Below are positions 18,241-27,886 of a stretch of 64,000 nt of DNA, piece by piece; positions within the stretch are counted from its first letter, which is position 1, and each line of letters begins with the position of its first letter. The notes under the pieces were generated by a model. That model saw nothing but the letters and a program-made list of their open reading frames with translations. It was not told where the DNA came from and searched no databases. The position numbers and the translations under genes were made by a program. This DNA comes from Pleionea litopenaei (GTDB lineage: Bacteria; Pseudomonadota; Gammaproteobacteria; Enterobacterales; Kangiellaceae). The stretch covers positions 1,304,501 through 1,368,500 of the forward strand of contig NZ_CP133548.1 in NCBI RefSeq assembly GCF_031198435.1, read 5' to 3'.

Positions 18241-19446
18241 TTATGAGGTCTTCGCTGGTGAGGGCGCTTCCGGCTGTCCCTGGCTCAGGGTAAGTTGACT
18301 AACCATGTGCAACAAGTGCTGATCAGTCAAAGGTTGACCTTGATCCGCACGACGTTTAAACGCATCAAACGCTTGCTCGACTTGCTCAGCTGAGTCTAGG
18401 GCCACACCCAGAGCCTGCATATGGCTGAGAAATGCATTTCTCCCTGAGTGTTTGCCTAAAACGATTTGTTCACCCTGCCAGCCAACATCTTCAGCACGCA
18501 TAATTTCGTAGGTTTCACGGTGCTTCAAAATACCGTCTTGGTGAATACCTGCTTCGTGTGCAAAAGCATTTTTGCCCACAATCGCTTTGTTCGGTTGCAC
18601 TGCAAATCCTGTAACTTCAGATACTTTTTGAGACAACGCCACCAAGCCACGAGGATTAATATTGGTATCCAGTGGAAATAGGTCTTGTCGAGTATTCACT
18701 GCCATAACAATTTCTTCGAGCGCGGCATTTCCGGCGCGCTCTCCGAGTCCGTTAATGGTGCACTCAACTTGTCTAGCACCGCACTCAATTGCCGCTAATG
18801 AGTTGGCCGTCGCCAATCCTAAGTCATTGTGGCAATGTATCGAAAAGATGGCTTGATCGGCATTACTCACTTTTTGAATGATCTCGCCAATAAACTCGCC
18901 AAATCGATGTGGAACACAGTACCCGACTGTATCTGGAATATTAATCGTGCGTGCCCCAGCGGCGATCACTTTCTCGATTACGGTTGCTAAAAAATCAGGA
19001 TCACTACGACCCCCGTCTTCGGCAGAAAATTCAACATCATCGACAAAGCGACGCGCATAACGAACCGATCGCACAGCAACATCGAGCACCTCGTCACGAC
19101 TCATATTCAATTTATGTTGCATATGAATATCAGACGTCGCAATAAACGTGTGCAAACGTTTGTTGCTCGCAGGCAATAGAGATTGAACTGCAGCGTCAAT
19201 GTCTTTTTCTCGCGCCCGAGCAAGACTGCACACTTGCGTCTGTTTGATCACTTTAGACACTTCAGTAACCGCCAAGAAATCACCAGGACTCGCAATGGCA
19301 AATCCTGCTTCGATAACGTCAACGCCGAGTTGTTCGAGTAAGAGAGCGAGTTCGATCTTTTCTGAAACTGACATGGTTGCCCCAGGACTTTGCTCTCCAT
19401 CACGCAAAGTCGTATCAAAGATCACTAACTTGTCTCTAACTGACAT
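18241..19446 (-). CDS. leuA: 2-isopropylmalate synthase, short form without the regulatory domain
   Basis: 401 residues. Condenses acetyl-CoA with 2-oxoisovalerate in the first committed step of leucine synthesis. The catalytic TIM barrel is complete: [13 protein letters not shown] at 10-22, the HCHNDLG metal-binding motif near 200, and the flap/subdomain segment [16 protein letters not shown] that distinguishes this family. E. coli LeuA is ~523 residues; here the ~120-residue C-terminal LeuA dimerisation/leucine-feedback domain is missing. The start has GAGGA 5-9 bases upstream. It stands alone, with no leuBCD. Alternatives: another enzyme of the family such as a homocitrate or citramalate synthase, though the sequence is closest to LeuA. 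Confidence 0.85.
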   Translation of the reverse strand: MSVRDKLVIFDTTLRDGEQSPGATMSVSEKIELALLLEQLGVDVIEAGFAIASPGDFLAVTEVSKVIKQTQVCSLARAREKDIDAAVQSLLPASNKRLHTFIATSDIHMQHKLNMSRDEVLDVAVRSVRYARRFVDDVEFSAEDGGRSDPDFLATVIEKVIAAGARTINIPDTVGYCVPHRFGEFIGEIIQKVSNADQAIFSIHCHNDLGLATANSLAAIECGARQVECTINGLGERAGNAALEEIVMAVNTRQDLFPLDTNINPRGLVALSQKVSEVTGFAVQPNKAIVGKNAFAHEAGIHQDGILKHRETYEIMRAEDVGWQGEQIVLGKHSGRNAFLSHMQALGVALDSAEQVEQAFDAFKRRADQGQPLTDQHLLHMVSQLTLSQGQPEAPSPAKTS

Positions 19447-19570
19447 TGACTTTCCTCGGTTGTTTTATGAATAGACACTTTCATGCTACTCACGAGGTCA
19501 GTTAAAACAAATGATAATTAGATATAAGAAGGCAAAAATGATGCTCTTAGAACTCAAGTGAATACCGAAT

Positions 19571-20440
19571 TTAATCAGCACCATTTTGTTGCAGTGAATG
19601 GCCACAATATTTGCAGAAGCTGGCATCAAAATCGTGCCCAGTTTGACCGCAAGTTGGGCAAGCTTCATTGGGCTCTTTACCTGTATAGGCACGAACCAAT
19701 TCAGCAGAATAGATTCCCGTTGGTACAGCGATTATGCCATAGCCCATAATCATAATCGCCGCAGCAATAAACTGTCCGAGCGGAGTAACCGGCGCAATGT
19801 CGCCGTATCCAACTGTGGTTAGGGTTACAATGGCCCAATACACAGATTTAGGAATACTGGTAAATCCAGATGAAGCGCCTTCGACCACATATAACGTCGA
19901 GCCGAAGACCACCACGAGCGTCAGCACCGTATACAAAAACACTAAAATTTTATGACGACTGTTGCTTAACGCTTTGAGTAAGATGTTAGCCTCTCCGACA
20001 TACTCAGCTAACTTGAGTATTCGGAACAATCGAAGCACCCGCAGTATTCGAATCACCAACATATATTTGGCGCCGGGAAGGAGAAGCGTTAGGTAGGTTG
20101 GAATGATAGATAACAAATCTACCATTCCATAGAAGCTTTTGGCGTACAGCCATGGTTTGCGAACACAGATCAAACGCAACCCATATTCAAGCGTAAACAA
20201 AATGGTAAATACCCACTCAACCGTCCAAAGTAATCGTCCATATTCAAGTCGGATGGCTTCAACACTGTCGAGCATAATGGCCAGAACGCTCAATAAAATA
20301 CTCACGATAAGTACAATATCAAAGGCTTTACCAAGTTTAGTCTCGGCGCCAAAAATAATATCGTTAAGACTCTCTCGCCAAGGAGAAAGCGCTTCACCCT
20401 CATTAAACTTAGGGTGATTAACTCGTCGTAGTGAATTCAT
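19571..20440 (-). CDS. Voltage-gated potassium channel-like protein with C-terminal zinc ribbon
   Basis: 289 residues. Six membrane segments of the Kv type: S1 ~40-58, S2 ~72-92, S3 ~104-121, an arginine-rich S4 at 130-144 (RILRVLRLFRILKLA), S5 ~165-185, the pore helix with selectivity filter TTVGYGD at 208-214, and S6 ~222-243. After S6 comes a rubredoxin-like zinc ribbon with C261, C264, C276 and C279 (CPTCGQTG ... CKYCG). It would conduct K+ across the inner membrane; the metal-binding tail may gate or assemble the tetramer. The gene is monocistronic by spacing. Confidence 0.88.
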   Translation of the reverse strand: MNSLRRVNHPKFNEGEALSPWRESLNDIIFGAETKLGKAFDIVLIVSILLSVLAIMLDSVEAIRLEYGRLLWTVEWVFTILFTLEYGLRLICVRKPWLYAKSFYGMVDLLSIIPTYLTLLLPGAKYMLVIRILRVLRLFRILKLAEYVGEANILLKALSNSRHKILVFLYTVLTLVVVFGSTLYVVEGASSGFTSIPKSVYWAIVTLTTVGYGDIAPVTPLGQFIAAAIMIMGYGIIAVPTGIYSAELVRAYTGKEPNEACPTCGQTGHDFDASFCKYCGHSLQQNGAD

Positions 20441-20492
20441 GAACGTCCTTGCGTTTTACTTACCACACCAATATCAAGTTTCTGACAAGGTA

Positions 20493-21146
20493 TTAGTTTG
20501 CAGCTTTTGGTTCAATTAACAATTCAACTCGACGATTCTTCGCTCGACCAGCTTCGGAATCATTCGTTGCAATTGGCATCGACTCGCCGTAGCCACGAAC
20601 TCTCAAACGATCGCTGCTGATTTGTTGTTGAATAAGATAATTTGCAACACTTTGCGCTCGCTTGATAGACAACTCCATGTTGTAACTGTCAGCACCGCTT
20701 GAATCGGTATGGCCATTCACCGCCAGTACTGACTCGTCAAATTCAACCAATACTTTCGCGACCGAATTCAAGGTGGCATAAAAGCCCGATTGAACTTCAG
20801 AACGGTTTAAACCAAAAGTAATGTTGTTCGGCATGACTAAGCGAATGTTGTCGCCTTCGCGAACCACTTGAACACCGGTACCAACCAATTGTTCACGTAA
20901 TTGCTTTTCTTGCTCATCCATATAGGCGCCGACACCCATTCCAATAAGGCCGCAGCCTAATGCGGCATTTCGCGCGCGCTTACTGCTCTTTCTTGAGCCA
21001 ATCGCGCCACAAACAACGGCAGAAATCGCGCCAATTTTCGTTGCATTGCTGACTTTTTGCTCACCTGTGTAAGCATCGTATGTTTGACAACTGGCTAATA
21101 ATGTCGCCATAACAGCCGTTGCTGCAGCGGTCTTGAATACTTTCAT
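20493..21146 (-). CDS. OmpA-family outer-membrane lipoprotein (YiaD-like)
   Basis: 217 residues. Lipobox LLASC (Cys20). Residues ~35-75 are a glycine-rich glycine-zipper-like segment (GAISAVVCGAIGS, GCGLIGMGVGAYMDEQ). Residues ~105-213 are the OmpA C-terminal peptidoglycan-binding domain with VNGHTDSSGADSYNMELSIKRAQSV and RGYGES ... AGRAKNRRVEL. It probably anchors the outer membrane to peptidoglycan. Confidence 0.9.
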   Translation of the reverse strand: MKVFKTAAATAVMATLLASCQTYDAYTGEQKVSNATKIGAISAVVCGAIGSRKSSKRARNAALGCGLIGMGVGAYMDEQEKQLREQLVGTGVQVVREGDNIRLVMPNNITFGLNRSEVQSGFYATLNSVAKVLVEFDESVLAVNGHTDSSGADSYNMELSIKRAQSVANYLIQQQISSDRLRVRGYGESMPIATNDSEAGRAKNRRVELLIEPKAAN

Positions 21147-21301
21147 TTTCGACTCCTTAATGATTTATACAGCTCTACACTATGCTACACTTAGCAACAG
21201 ATATGATTCAGTGAACAAGTGCTAGTTCCGCACATTATTTATAATTTTCAGTTCGCTTTATTATAATGACAAATACCACTAACCACTAGGATCCTTTTAA
21301 T

Positions 21302-23809
21302 TTGACCCAAATATTGCTGGTTGAACCATCGCCCACCCTGAGGTTTGGGTTAAATCGATTGCTACAGCAAGCTGGCTATCATGTCGAAAGTATCGATAAA
21401 TATGCCTCTCTATTCGACAAGCTCGTTCCCAAAAATGGTCATACAGACTCCCCTCCGGATCTCCTGATCGTTGGATGGCCGACGCGTGATCGTTCAGCGC
21501 AGTGTCGACTTATTACTGAGCTTAACAGAGAAAAATTTAAACAGGTACCAGTGGTCATATTTGCCCGAACGATCGACGAAACTAACCTCAATGCTTTGTC
21601 AGACCGACCACGCTTAATGATTCAATTGTGGAGCGATTTTCAAAAGAGTCTTTCGCGAATAAAGCAGATGGTTGAGCTATCTGAACAAGCGCTAGAGGCT
21701 CGATCAAATCACCAGTTCAAAGCCCTCTTAGTAGACGACTCAAAAAGCGTTAGAACCATTTATGGTCGAAAGCTCAAGCAAATGGGACTCGACGTTACGC
21801 TTGCTGAAGACGCTGATGACGCCTGGGAAAAATTACAGCAGCAGCATTTTGATATGGCGATTATCGATTACTTTATGCCCGGTGATAATGGCGCCATGTT
21901 ATGCCAGAGGATTGCCGACTCCGGACGTTTCCCAGGAATGATAAGAGCCATCTTAACGGGTACCTACAAAGAAGAAATTATATCTGAATGTATAAATGCC
22001 GGTGCTCGAGAATGCATGTTTAAGAATGAGTCTATGACGTTATTCCAAGCGAGAGTCACGGCCATGATTAAACAACTGCAGTCGAATGTTAAACTCGATC
22101 AACAAAACCGTGATCTCGTTAATATTCTTACGTCGATAGGCGAAGGTATCTATGGAGTCGATCAAAATGGCGTTTTAACATTCATCAATCCCACCGGATT
22201 AGAAATTTTACGTTACTCCGCTCCTCGTGAGCTACTCGGAAAGAAGGCCCATGAACTCTTCCATCATTCAGATGAATATGGCCGTTCAATCAATGATGAA
22301 ACCAATTATTTATATCAAGCTTATCTCCTTCAAGATTCCTTACGAGATTGGGAAACCGTTTTCTGGACGGCCGATCAGACGCCGGTTCATGTCGAGTGTA
22401 CTATACAGCCACTCAGCCATAATCAGTCCTCCGGTAATGGGAGTGTGGTGGTCTTTAAAAATATTTCTGAAAGAAAGCTGATTGAAGACGAGATCAACTG
22501 GCAGTTAAATCATGACCATCTGACTCAGTTACTTAATCGCACCTACTTTGAGCGATTGTTGCAACAAGAAATTCAAACCGTGCAAGTAACGCAAACGCAA
22601 AGTGCTCTGCTCTACATTGACCTCGACAACTTCAAACAAATCAATGATCAAGCAGGACACTCCGCAGGTGATCAACTGTTGGTAACCATCAGCGAGAAAA
22701 TTCGCTCACGCCTGCGTCATCGAGATCTTGCTGCAAGACTGGGTGGAGATGAGTTTGCAGTACTTCTTCACGACATTAAACCGAGTGCTTTAGAATCACT
22801 AGCCAATTCATTTCGGGATGTACTGGCACAGACTCATTTTTCTTATCAAGACCAAGAGTTTCCGGTTTCAGGAAGCATCGGCGTTAGTGCGATTACCCAA
22901 CAATGTCAGGATATCAAGCAACTGATGGCGCAAGCCGATCGTGCGTGCGCCAAAGCCAAACAAGCCGGAAAAAACCAAATTGTCGTCTGCCAAGACCATG
23001 AGTTCATTGCAGCTGAAAATACCGCTAAGGGTTGGAAGAATCGCTTAAAGCAAGCACTCAGTGAGCACAAGTTTACCTTACTTTATCAACCTATCTATTC
23101 ATCATCCGATATTTATAAACATCTTGAGCAACAAACTGACAATCACGTTTGGCAAGGTATCGACGAAATTTCTCCGACAGAATACGAAGTTTTAATTCGA
23201 TTAGAAGATCATGATGGAGAGCTTTTATCTGCAAATGCTTTTTTGAGCGACGCAGAGCGTTTTGATTTAATAGCCGACATCGATCTTTGGGTGTTAAAGC
23301 AAGCGCTATCAAACTTAACCAAAGCACAGCTCGCCAAGCCTGTGAATATAAATTTCTCGGCGCATAGCTTAATCGATGACACGAATGTAAAACAAATAGA
23401 GTCGTTGCTTACGGAATACTCAGACGTTGCACGGCTTATTCGAATCGAATTAAAAGAGCATCATATTTTGCATTATCGTGAGGCGTTAGCGCCAGTGATG
23501 GAACGATTGGTTGATTTAGGCTGTCAATTTCAAATAGATGACTTTGGAAGAAACTTTAGCCTATTTTCACGACTTCGCGAATTGCCAATCATGGGAATCA
23601 AAATCGACGGTTTATTCACGGCCAACATCGCTTGGGATCCGGTCGATAAAAAGTTGCTGCACTCAATGATAGAAGTCGCGCGAACCAGTCAGATAAAAAC
23701 CACAGTCAAATCCATTGAATCGCTCGATTCGCTTAAACATATTGAACATGGTGGTGTCGATTTAATTCAAGGGTATTTGCTCGGAAAACCCATTGAAATA
23801 GAAAGTTAA
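21302..23809 (+). CDS. REC-REC-PAS-GGDEF-EAL cyclic-di-GMP signalling protein
   Basis: 835 residues, TTG start with AGGA ~12 bases upstream. Domains: receiver 1 (~1-125) lacks the acidic pair and the phosphoacceptor Asp (PDLLIVGWP), so it is a pseudo-receiver. Receiver 2 (~140-260) is intact (LLVDDSKS, IIDYFMPG, ILTG, MFKNES). A PAS domain spans ~265-390. The GGDEF domain (~405-560) has the canonical RLGGDEF and an intact DLDNFKQIND. The EAL domain (~570-830) reads EVLIRLE for the signature and keeps DDFG and KIDG, but its EGVE-equivalent loop is KSIE. Likely a diguanylate cyclase whose phosphodiesterase activity is weak or lost. Confidence 0.88.
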   Translation: MTQILLVEPSPTLRFGLNRLLQQAGYHVESIDKYASLFDKLVPKNGHTDSPPDLLIVGWPTRDRSAQCRLITELNREKFKQVPVVIFARTIDETNLNALSDRPRLMIQLWSDFQKSLSRIKQMVELSEQALEARSNHQFKALLVDDSKSVRTIYGRKLKQMGLDVTLAEDADDAWEKLQQQHFDMAIIDYFMPGDNGAMLCQRIADSGRFPGMIRAILTGTYKEEIISECINAGARECMFKNESMTLFQARVTAMIKQLQSNVKLDQQNRDLVNILTSIGEGIYGVDQNGVLTFINPTGLEILRYSAPRELLGKKAHELFHHSDEYGRSINDETNYLYQAYLLQDSLRDWETVFWTADQTPVHVECTIQPLSHNQSSGNGSVVVFKNISERKLIEDEINWQLNHDHLTQLLNRTYFERLLQQEIQTVQVTQTQSALLYIDLDNFKQINDQAGHSAGDQLLVTISEKIRSRLRHRDLAARLGGDEFAVLLHDIKPSALESLANSFRDVLAQTHFSYQDQEFPVSGSIGVSAITQQCQDIKQLMAQADRACAKAKQAGKNQIVVCQDHEFIAAENTAKGWKNRLKQALSEHKFTLLYQPIYSSSDIYKHLEQQTDNHVWQGIDEISPTEYEVLIRLEDHDGELLSANAFLSDAERFDLIADIDLWVLKQALSNLTKAQLAKPVNINFSAHSLIDDTNVKQIESLLTEYSDVARLIRIELKEHHILHYREALAPVMERLVDLGCQFQIDDFGRNFSLFSRLRELPIMGIKIDGLFTANIAWDPVDKKLLHSMIEVARTSQIKTTVKSIESLDSLKHIEHGGVDLIQGYLLGKPIEIES

Positions 23810-23852
23810 TCGAATAACACTACTCTCATCAATACGAGCACATATCATAAAA

Positions 23853-23875
23853 AAAGCCGCGCTAAGCGCGGCTTT
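23853..23875. terminator. Bidirectional terminator between the c-di-GMP gene and fadE
   Basis: 10-bp stem AAAGCCGCGC / GCGCGGCTTT with a 3-nt loop, flanked by A-run on one side and T-rich sequence on the other. It sits between two convergent genes. Confidence 0.85.
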
Positions 23876-23903
23876 ATCTTAATGCTCTAGAAAGTATCGG
23901 TTA

Positions 23904-26360
23904 CTAAGCAGCGGCTTTCGATGAGCTCTTTTTCGTTTGCTTACCAGTGCGAATGTATTCTTTCGAATAATCATCGACTTGAATCGCATCTGAGCGAGCC
24001 GCTTCAAACACCATGTATTGGTCAGCTTCTTCTTGCGTTAACAAGCCAGCTGCGACAGCAGTCGCTACCGTTTCTTCAACATTTCGTCCAGAAGTTAACT
24101 GACCTTCTTTCATTGCTTTACGAAGTGTTTTCTCAATCGGTGCAACCGCCAACATCTTAATAAAGGCGTCTTCGACTCGACCCGCTGCATCTTCCGCCGA
24201 TCCAAGGTAAGCATCAACGGTAATTCGATCACGAAGACCATTGTCACTCAGCATTGGCTTAACGATTTGACGATCGAGTTTGTCACTCGGCATTTTAAAC
24301 TGTTTGCCGTAAGGGAAAACAATCCATTTCAGAGCCGTACCAAGACCTTTCACTGGGATGTTCTCAAAGAAGCCCATGAAAGCTTTCTGAATTTCGAACA
24401 AACTTTTCTGAATACACCACTCGACGTAAGGAAGATCTTCTTGAGGTCGACCATTATCTTCATAGTATTTCAGAACCGTTGACGCTAAATACAGTTGCGA
24501 TAACACGTCACCTAAACGCGCAGATAGACGCTCTAATCGCTTGAGATCGCCGCCAAAAATCATCATCGACAAATCTGAGACCATGGCCAACGCAGAACTC
24601 ATTCGCGTTAACTGCTGATAGTAGCGTCCTGTTTTATCAGACACCGGTTTAGGCGCGATTCGGCTACCCGTCAAACCTAACGTTAAGGTTCGAATGAAGT
24701 TACTCACACCGTAACCTACATGTCGGAAAAATAAACTGTCGAACTCTTCTAAACCAGCGCGCTCGTCGCTGTTTGCCGCCGCTTGCATTTCACGGAAAAC
24801 AAAAGGATGACAACGGACTGCACCTTGACCAAAGATCATTAAGTTACGCGTTAAAATATTTGCGCCTTCAACGGTAATCGAAATTGGCATCGACATGTAA
24901 CCGCCGGCCAAGTAATTGCGTTCACCCATAATGACCCCACGGCCACCATGAACATCCATCGCGTCAGTCACCACTGAACGAGCCAACTCAGTCATATGAT
25001 ATTTAGCGATGGCCGATGCTACTGACGGTTTAACGCCCAAATCGACCGCGCCAGCAGTCATATTTCGCATGGCTTCTAATTGATAGGTATTACCCGCAAT
25101 TCTTGCCATGGCTTCTTCAACGCCCTCAAAGTGAGCAATTGACGTTTTAAATTGTTTACGCAACATAGCGTAAGCACCGGTCATTCGATAGCTTAATTTA
25201 CCGGTTGCTGTCGCTGACGCCGGTAGCGAAATACCACGACCAGCCGACAAACACTCAACCAGCATCCGCCAACCTTTACCAGCGTAATCTTTCCCGCCAA
25301 TAATCCAATCGAGTGGAATGAAGACATCTTTACCGCTGGTGACACCATTCATAAAAGCTTGGCCCATTGGGTAATGACGATTGCCAGCAACAACACCTTC
25401 GTGATCGGTTGGGATCAACGCACACGTTATGCCTAAGTCTTCTTGCTCACCAAGTAAGCCTTCGGGATCGTAAAGTTTGAAAGCCAATCCAAGCACCGTT
25501 GCGATCGGCGCAAGCGTAATGTAGCGCTTGTTCCAATTCAAACGAATGCCGACCACTTCTTCGCCTTTGTATTGACCTTTGCAAATCACACCACTGTCTG
25601 GAATCGCACCGGCATCTGAACCTGCTTCAGGTCCTGTTAATGCAAAACAAGGAACCTCTTCGCCTTTGGCTAAACGTGGTAAATAATGATTCTTTTGCTC
25701 GTCCGTTCCATAATGCAACAATAACTCAGCAGGGCCTAGTGAGTTCGGAACCATTACCGAAACACCCAGCGCACCGCAGCGAGTTGCTAACTTTTGCACT
25801 ACTGTTGAGTGGGCTATCGCAGAGAAACCTTTGCCACCGTACTCCTTAGGAATAATCATTCCTAAAAAGCCTTCTTTTTTCATGTAATCCCAAGCCGCTT
25901 TAGGCAGGTCTTTGTCTTCGTGAGTGACTTTCCAGTCATCCACTAATGAGCACAACTTCTCAGTTTGCACATCCACAAACTCACGCTCTTCTTTTGACAA
26001 TTCAGGCTTTGGATAGCTCAACATTTTTTTCCAATCTGGATTGCCTTTGAATAACTCTCCGTCCCACCAAACGTCACCCGCTTCTAAGGCGTCTTTCTCA
26101 GTTTGATTCATCGGTGGCAGTACAGACTTGAACATTTTGAAAATCGGCAAAGTTACTTTGTCTTTACGCAAGTCATGTAAGAAGTACAACGCGGCAAACA
26201 CACCTAAGAAAATCCAAGGCAAAATGGCCACGCTCCAAATTAAACCACAAACTACTAATACTCCGGCGGCGAGTGCTAGACCGGTGCCTGTTCGTAAACG
26301 TTTATAGGCACTGACCCAGAGAACAACAACTAACGCCAGTATTTGTCCTAAGGTAATCAT
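23904..26360 (-). CDS. fadE: Acyl-CoA dehydrogenase FadE
   Basis: 818 residues, the length of the E. coli FadE family (~814) and about twice that of ordinary acyl-CoA dehydrogenases. It catalyses the first oxidative step of fatty-acid beta-oxidation with FAD. Two hydrophobic segments at the N-terminus (~4-60) anchor it to the inner membrane. The dehydrogenase core includes FALTGPEAGSDAGAIPD, a flavin/substrate-loop segment, and DAMDVHGGRGVIMGERNYL; the C-terminal ~250 residues are the FadE-specific domain. The gene starts 13 bp after the psrA stop, so it is co-transcribed with its likely regulator. Confidence 0.94.
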   Translation of the reverse strand: MITLGQILALVVVLWVSAYKRLRTGTGLALAAGVLVVCGLIWSVAILPWIFLGVFAALYFLHDLRKDKVTLPIFKMFKSVLPPMNQTEKDALEAGDVWWDGELFKGNPDWKKMLSYPKPELSKEEREFVDVQTEKLCSLVDDWKVTHEDKDLPKAAWDYMKKEGFLGMIIPKEYGGKGFSAIAHSTVVQKLATRCGALGVSVMVPNSLGPAELLLHYGTDEQKNHYLPRLAKGEEVPCFALTGPEAGSDAGAIPDSGVICKGQYKGEEVVGIRLNWNKRYITLAPIATVLGLAFKLYDPEGLLGEQEDLGITCALIPTDHEGVVAGNRHYPMGQAFMNGVTSGKDVFIPLDWIIGGKDYAGKGWRMLVECLSAGRGISLPASATATGKLSYRMTGAYAMLRKQFKTSIAHFEGVEEAMARIAGNTYQLEAMRNMTAGAVDLGVKPSVASAIAKYHMTELARSVVTDAMDVHGGRGVIMGERNYLAGGYMSMPISITVEGANILTRNLMIFGQGAVRCHPFVFREMQAAANSDERAGLEEFDSLFFRHVGYGVSNFIRTLTLGLTGSRIAPKPVSDKTGRYYQQLTRMSSALAMVSDLSMMIFGGDLKRLERLSARLGDVLSQLYLASTVLKYYEDNGRPQEDLPYVEWCIQKSLFEIQKAFMGFFENIPVKGLGTALKWIVFPYGKQFKMPSDKLDRQIVKPMLSDNGLRDRITVDAYLGSAEDAAGRVEDAFIKMLAVAPIEKTLRKAMKEGQLTSGRNVEETVATAVAAGLLTQEEADQYMVFEAARSDAIQVDDYSKEYIRTGKQTKKSSSKAAA

Positions 26361-26373
26361 GACTTAACTCCAA

Positions 26374-27030
26374 TTAGCTAACATTTTTAAGTGAATGGAT
26401 GGGTTCAGCGCGAAATCCTGCCGCTAAAAACGGTAATAAGCGCTCAAGTGTTTGTTCTAAACTGACTGACTCACGAAAGTCCGATGCCGCAATGTCACGC
26501 AACGCGTCACTTCCGGCCAATGTAAAGATTACGGTTCCCAGCATAAAGTGTAGACGCCAAAACATTTCATTGTTAGTCAAATCCGGTGCTGCTCTATGCA
26601 ATAACGACGTAAAACGCACCAAATAGGCTGCATAGTGTTCCTGCATAAATCGACGCATATGACCTTGACTCTCTGCATAGGCTCTTCCCAGTAACTTCAT
26701 GAAGTTTGATGAGCCGTGTTGTCGACGATCGTCTACGGTCATCAGCGGCTTCACGAGCGTATGCAATACTTGCTCAACACTGGGAGCCGCTGCAGAGCGC
26801 TCCAACGGCTGCATTTCCGCATCTAAACCTTTTACGAACCCTTGCAAAAATCGGTCAAAAACCGCCTGGATTAACGACTTTTTTGAACCGAAATGATAGT
26901 TCACCGAAGCGAGATTCACATCGGCTCGGTGAGTGATCGTACGTAAACTGGTCTCTGCAAAGCCTCGGTCGGCAAACAGAGCCTCAGCCGCGTCTAAAAT
27001 TCGATTTTTGGTCGATTGCTTGCTGGTCAT
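26374..27030 (-). CDS. psrA: TetR-family regulator, PsrA-like
   Basis: 218 residues with the start at 27030, giving MTSKQSTKNRILDAAEALF, the normal TetR opening; an upstream ATG at 27147 would add 39 non-conserved residues. The HTH region (GFAETSLRTITHRADVNLASVNYHFGSKKSLIQAVF) and C-terminal domain (FMKLLGRAYAESQGHMRRFM ... MFWRLHFMLG ... LLPFLAAGFRA) closely follow Pseudomonas PsrA as I remember it. PsrA senses long-chain acyl compounds and controls beta-oxidation genes. It is first in a two-gene operon with fadE and a PsrA-type dyad lies upstream. Confidence 0.85.
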   Translation of the reverse strand: MTSKQSTKNRILDAAEALFADRGFAETSLRTITHRADVNLASVNYHFGSKKSLIQAVFDRFLQGFVKGLDAEMQPLERSAAAPSVEQVLHTLVKPLMTVDDRRQHGSSNFMKLLGRAYAESQGHMRRFMQEHYAAYLVRFTSLLHRAAPDLTNNEMFWRLHFMLGTVIFTLAGSDALRDIAASDFRESVSLEQTLERLLPFLAAGFRAEPIHSLKNVS

Positions 27031-27119
27031 TAAACAGGGAGTTCCAATAAAATTTCTATTAAAAACAAAAACTTGAGGCCAACAACTTAGTTTTAGCCTT
27101 GCGCTGTCCAGAAAAAATC

Positions 27120-27133
27120 TAAACAAGTGTTTG
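27120..27133. promoter_or_regulatory. PsrA-type operator upstream of psrA-fadE
   Basis: TAAAC-AAGT-GTTTG fits the published PsrA pattern (G/C)AAAC-N2-4-GTTT(G/C) except at the first base. It runs on into a second dyad TGTTT-G-AAACA (27128-27138). The site is ~90 bp upstream of the chosen psrA start, suggesting autoregulation. Confidence 0.5.
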
Positions 27134-27323
27134 AAACATACGTTCATTTTAGGTATCTGTCAAGCCATACGGCACCTGCAAATAGCGGCCGATTCAGCTA
27201 TTTATGCAATTAATTAGACAGAACTTCTGCATTTGAAATATTTGTAAAATTGAGTTTGCACGGCAAACCACTATTGATGATCTATACTTGAGAAAGACTG
27301 CATTTCGACAGGGAATTGAACTC

Positions 27324-27806
27324 GTGGAACAATCAGGAAATCCGCTATTGGATCTATTGAAGCTTAGCACGGCACAATTGCAGCTTGGTTTAAAGGAGTC
27401 TGAAGAACCCGTAGAGCGCCTTACTCATAGCTTTACCCAACTTGCCGAACTGATCCAAACGCTGACTCATGAACCGACCGACTCAGCAACCAAAGACCAG
27501 TTAATTCAACAGTTGCAATCTCAAATTCAACAAAGCATTACCGCTTTTCAGTTTTACGACCGATTGGTGCAACAGTTGCAACATGTAACCCATCACCTTC
27601 AAGAAACGACTGACTTATTAGCCGATAGCCATGAGTCAATGGAATTAAGGTTGAAACAAAAATTACAAGCCATCGGAAATGAATATTCCATGGAAAGTGA
27701 GCGTGAGATTTACCGTTTGATTCTAGCGGGTCGATCAGTCGCGACCGCCTTAAGCGAATACCAAGATAAAAAGACATCCAATCACAACGAAATTGAACTC
27801 TTTTAA
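27324..27806 (+). CDS. Small helical protein of unknown function
   Basis: 160 residues from a GTG at 27324, preceded by AGGG about 10 bases upstream; an alternative TTG at 27288 lacks a ribosome-binding site. The protein is almost entirely helical and Gln/Glu/Leu-rich, with coiled-coil character at ~25-100 and the segment FQFYDRLVQQLQHVTHHL. Similar phrases occur in uncharacterised proteins of marine gammaproteobacteria and distantly in CheZ-like bundles. No catalytic motif, no signal peptide and no membrane segment is seen. Function unknown. Confidence 0.65.
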   Translation: MEQSGNPLLDLLKLSTAQLQLGLKESEEPVERLTHSFTQLAELIQTLTHEPTDSATKDQLIQQLQSQIQQSITAFQFYDRLVQQLQHVTHHLQETTDLLADSHESMELRLKQKLQAIGNEYSMESEREIYRLILAGRSVATALSEYQDKKTSNHNEIELF

Positions 27807-27886
27807 ATCCGTTTTTAAGTCCGTTATAGCTCAACCATTTAAACCAACTTAACCAAACGCATGTTCATGACTTGAGCTCGCAGCGC

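Noticed and set aside
18241-18300. Frameshift as the cause of the short LeuA
   Set aside because: A strong intrinsic terminator follows the stop by 20 bp and no remnant of the regulatory domain exists beyond it.
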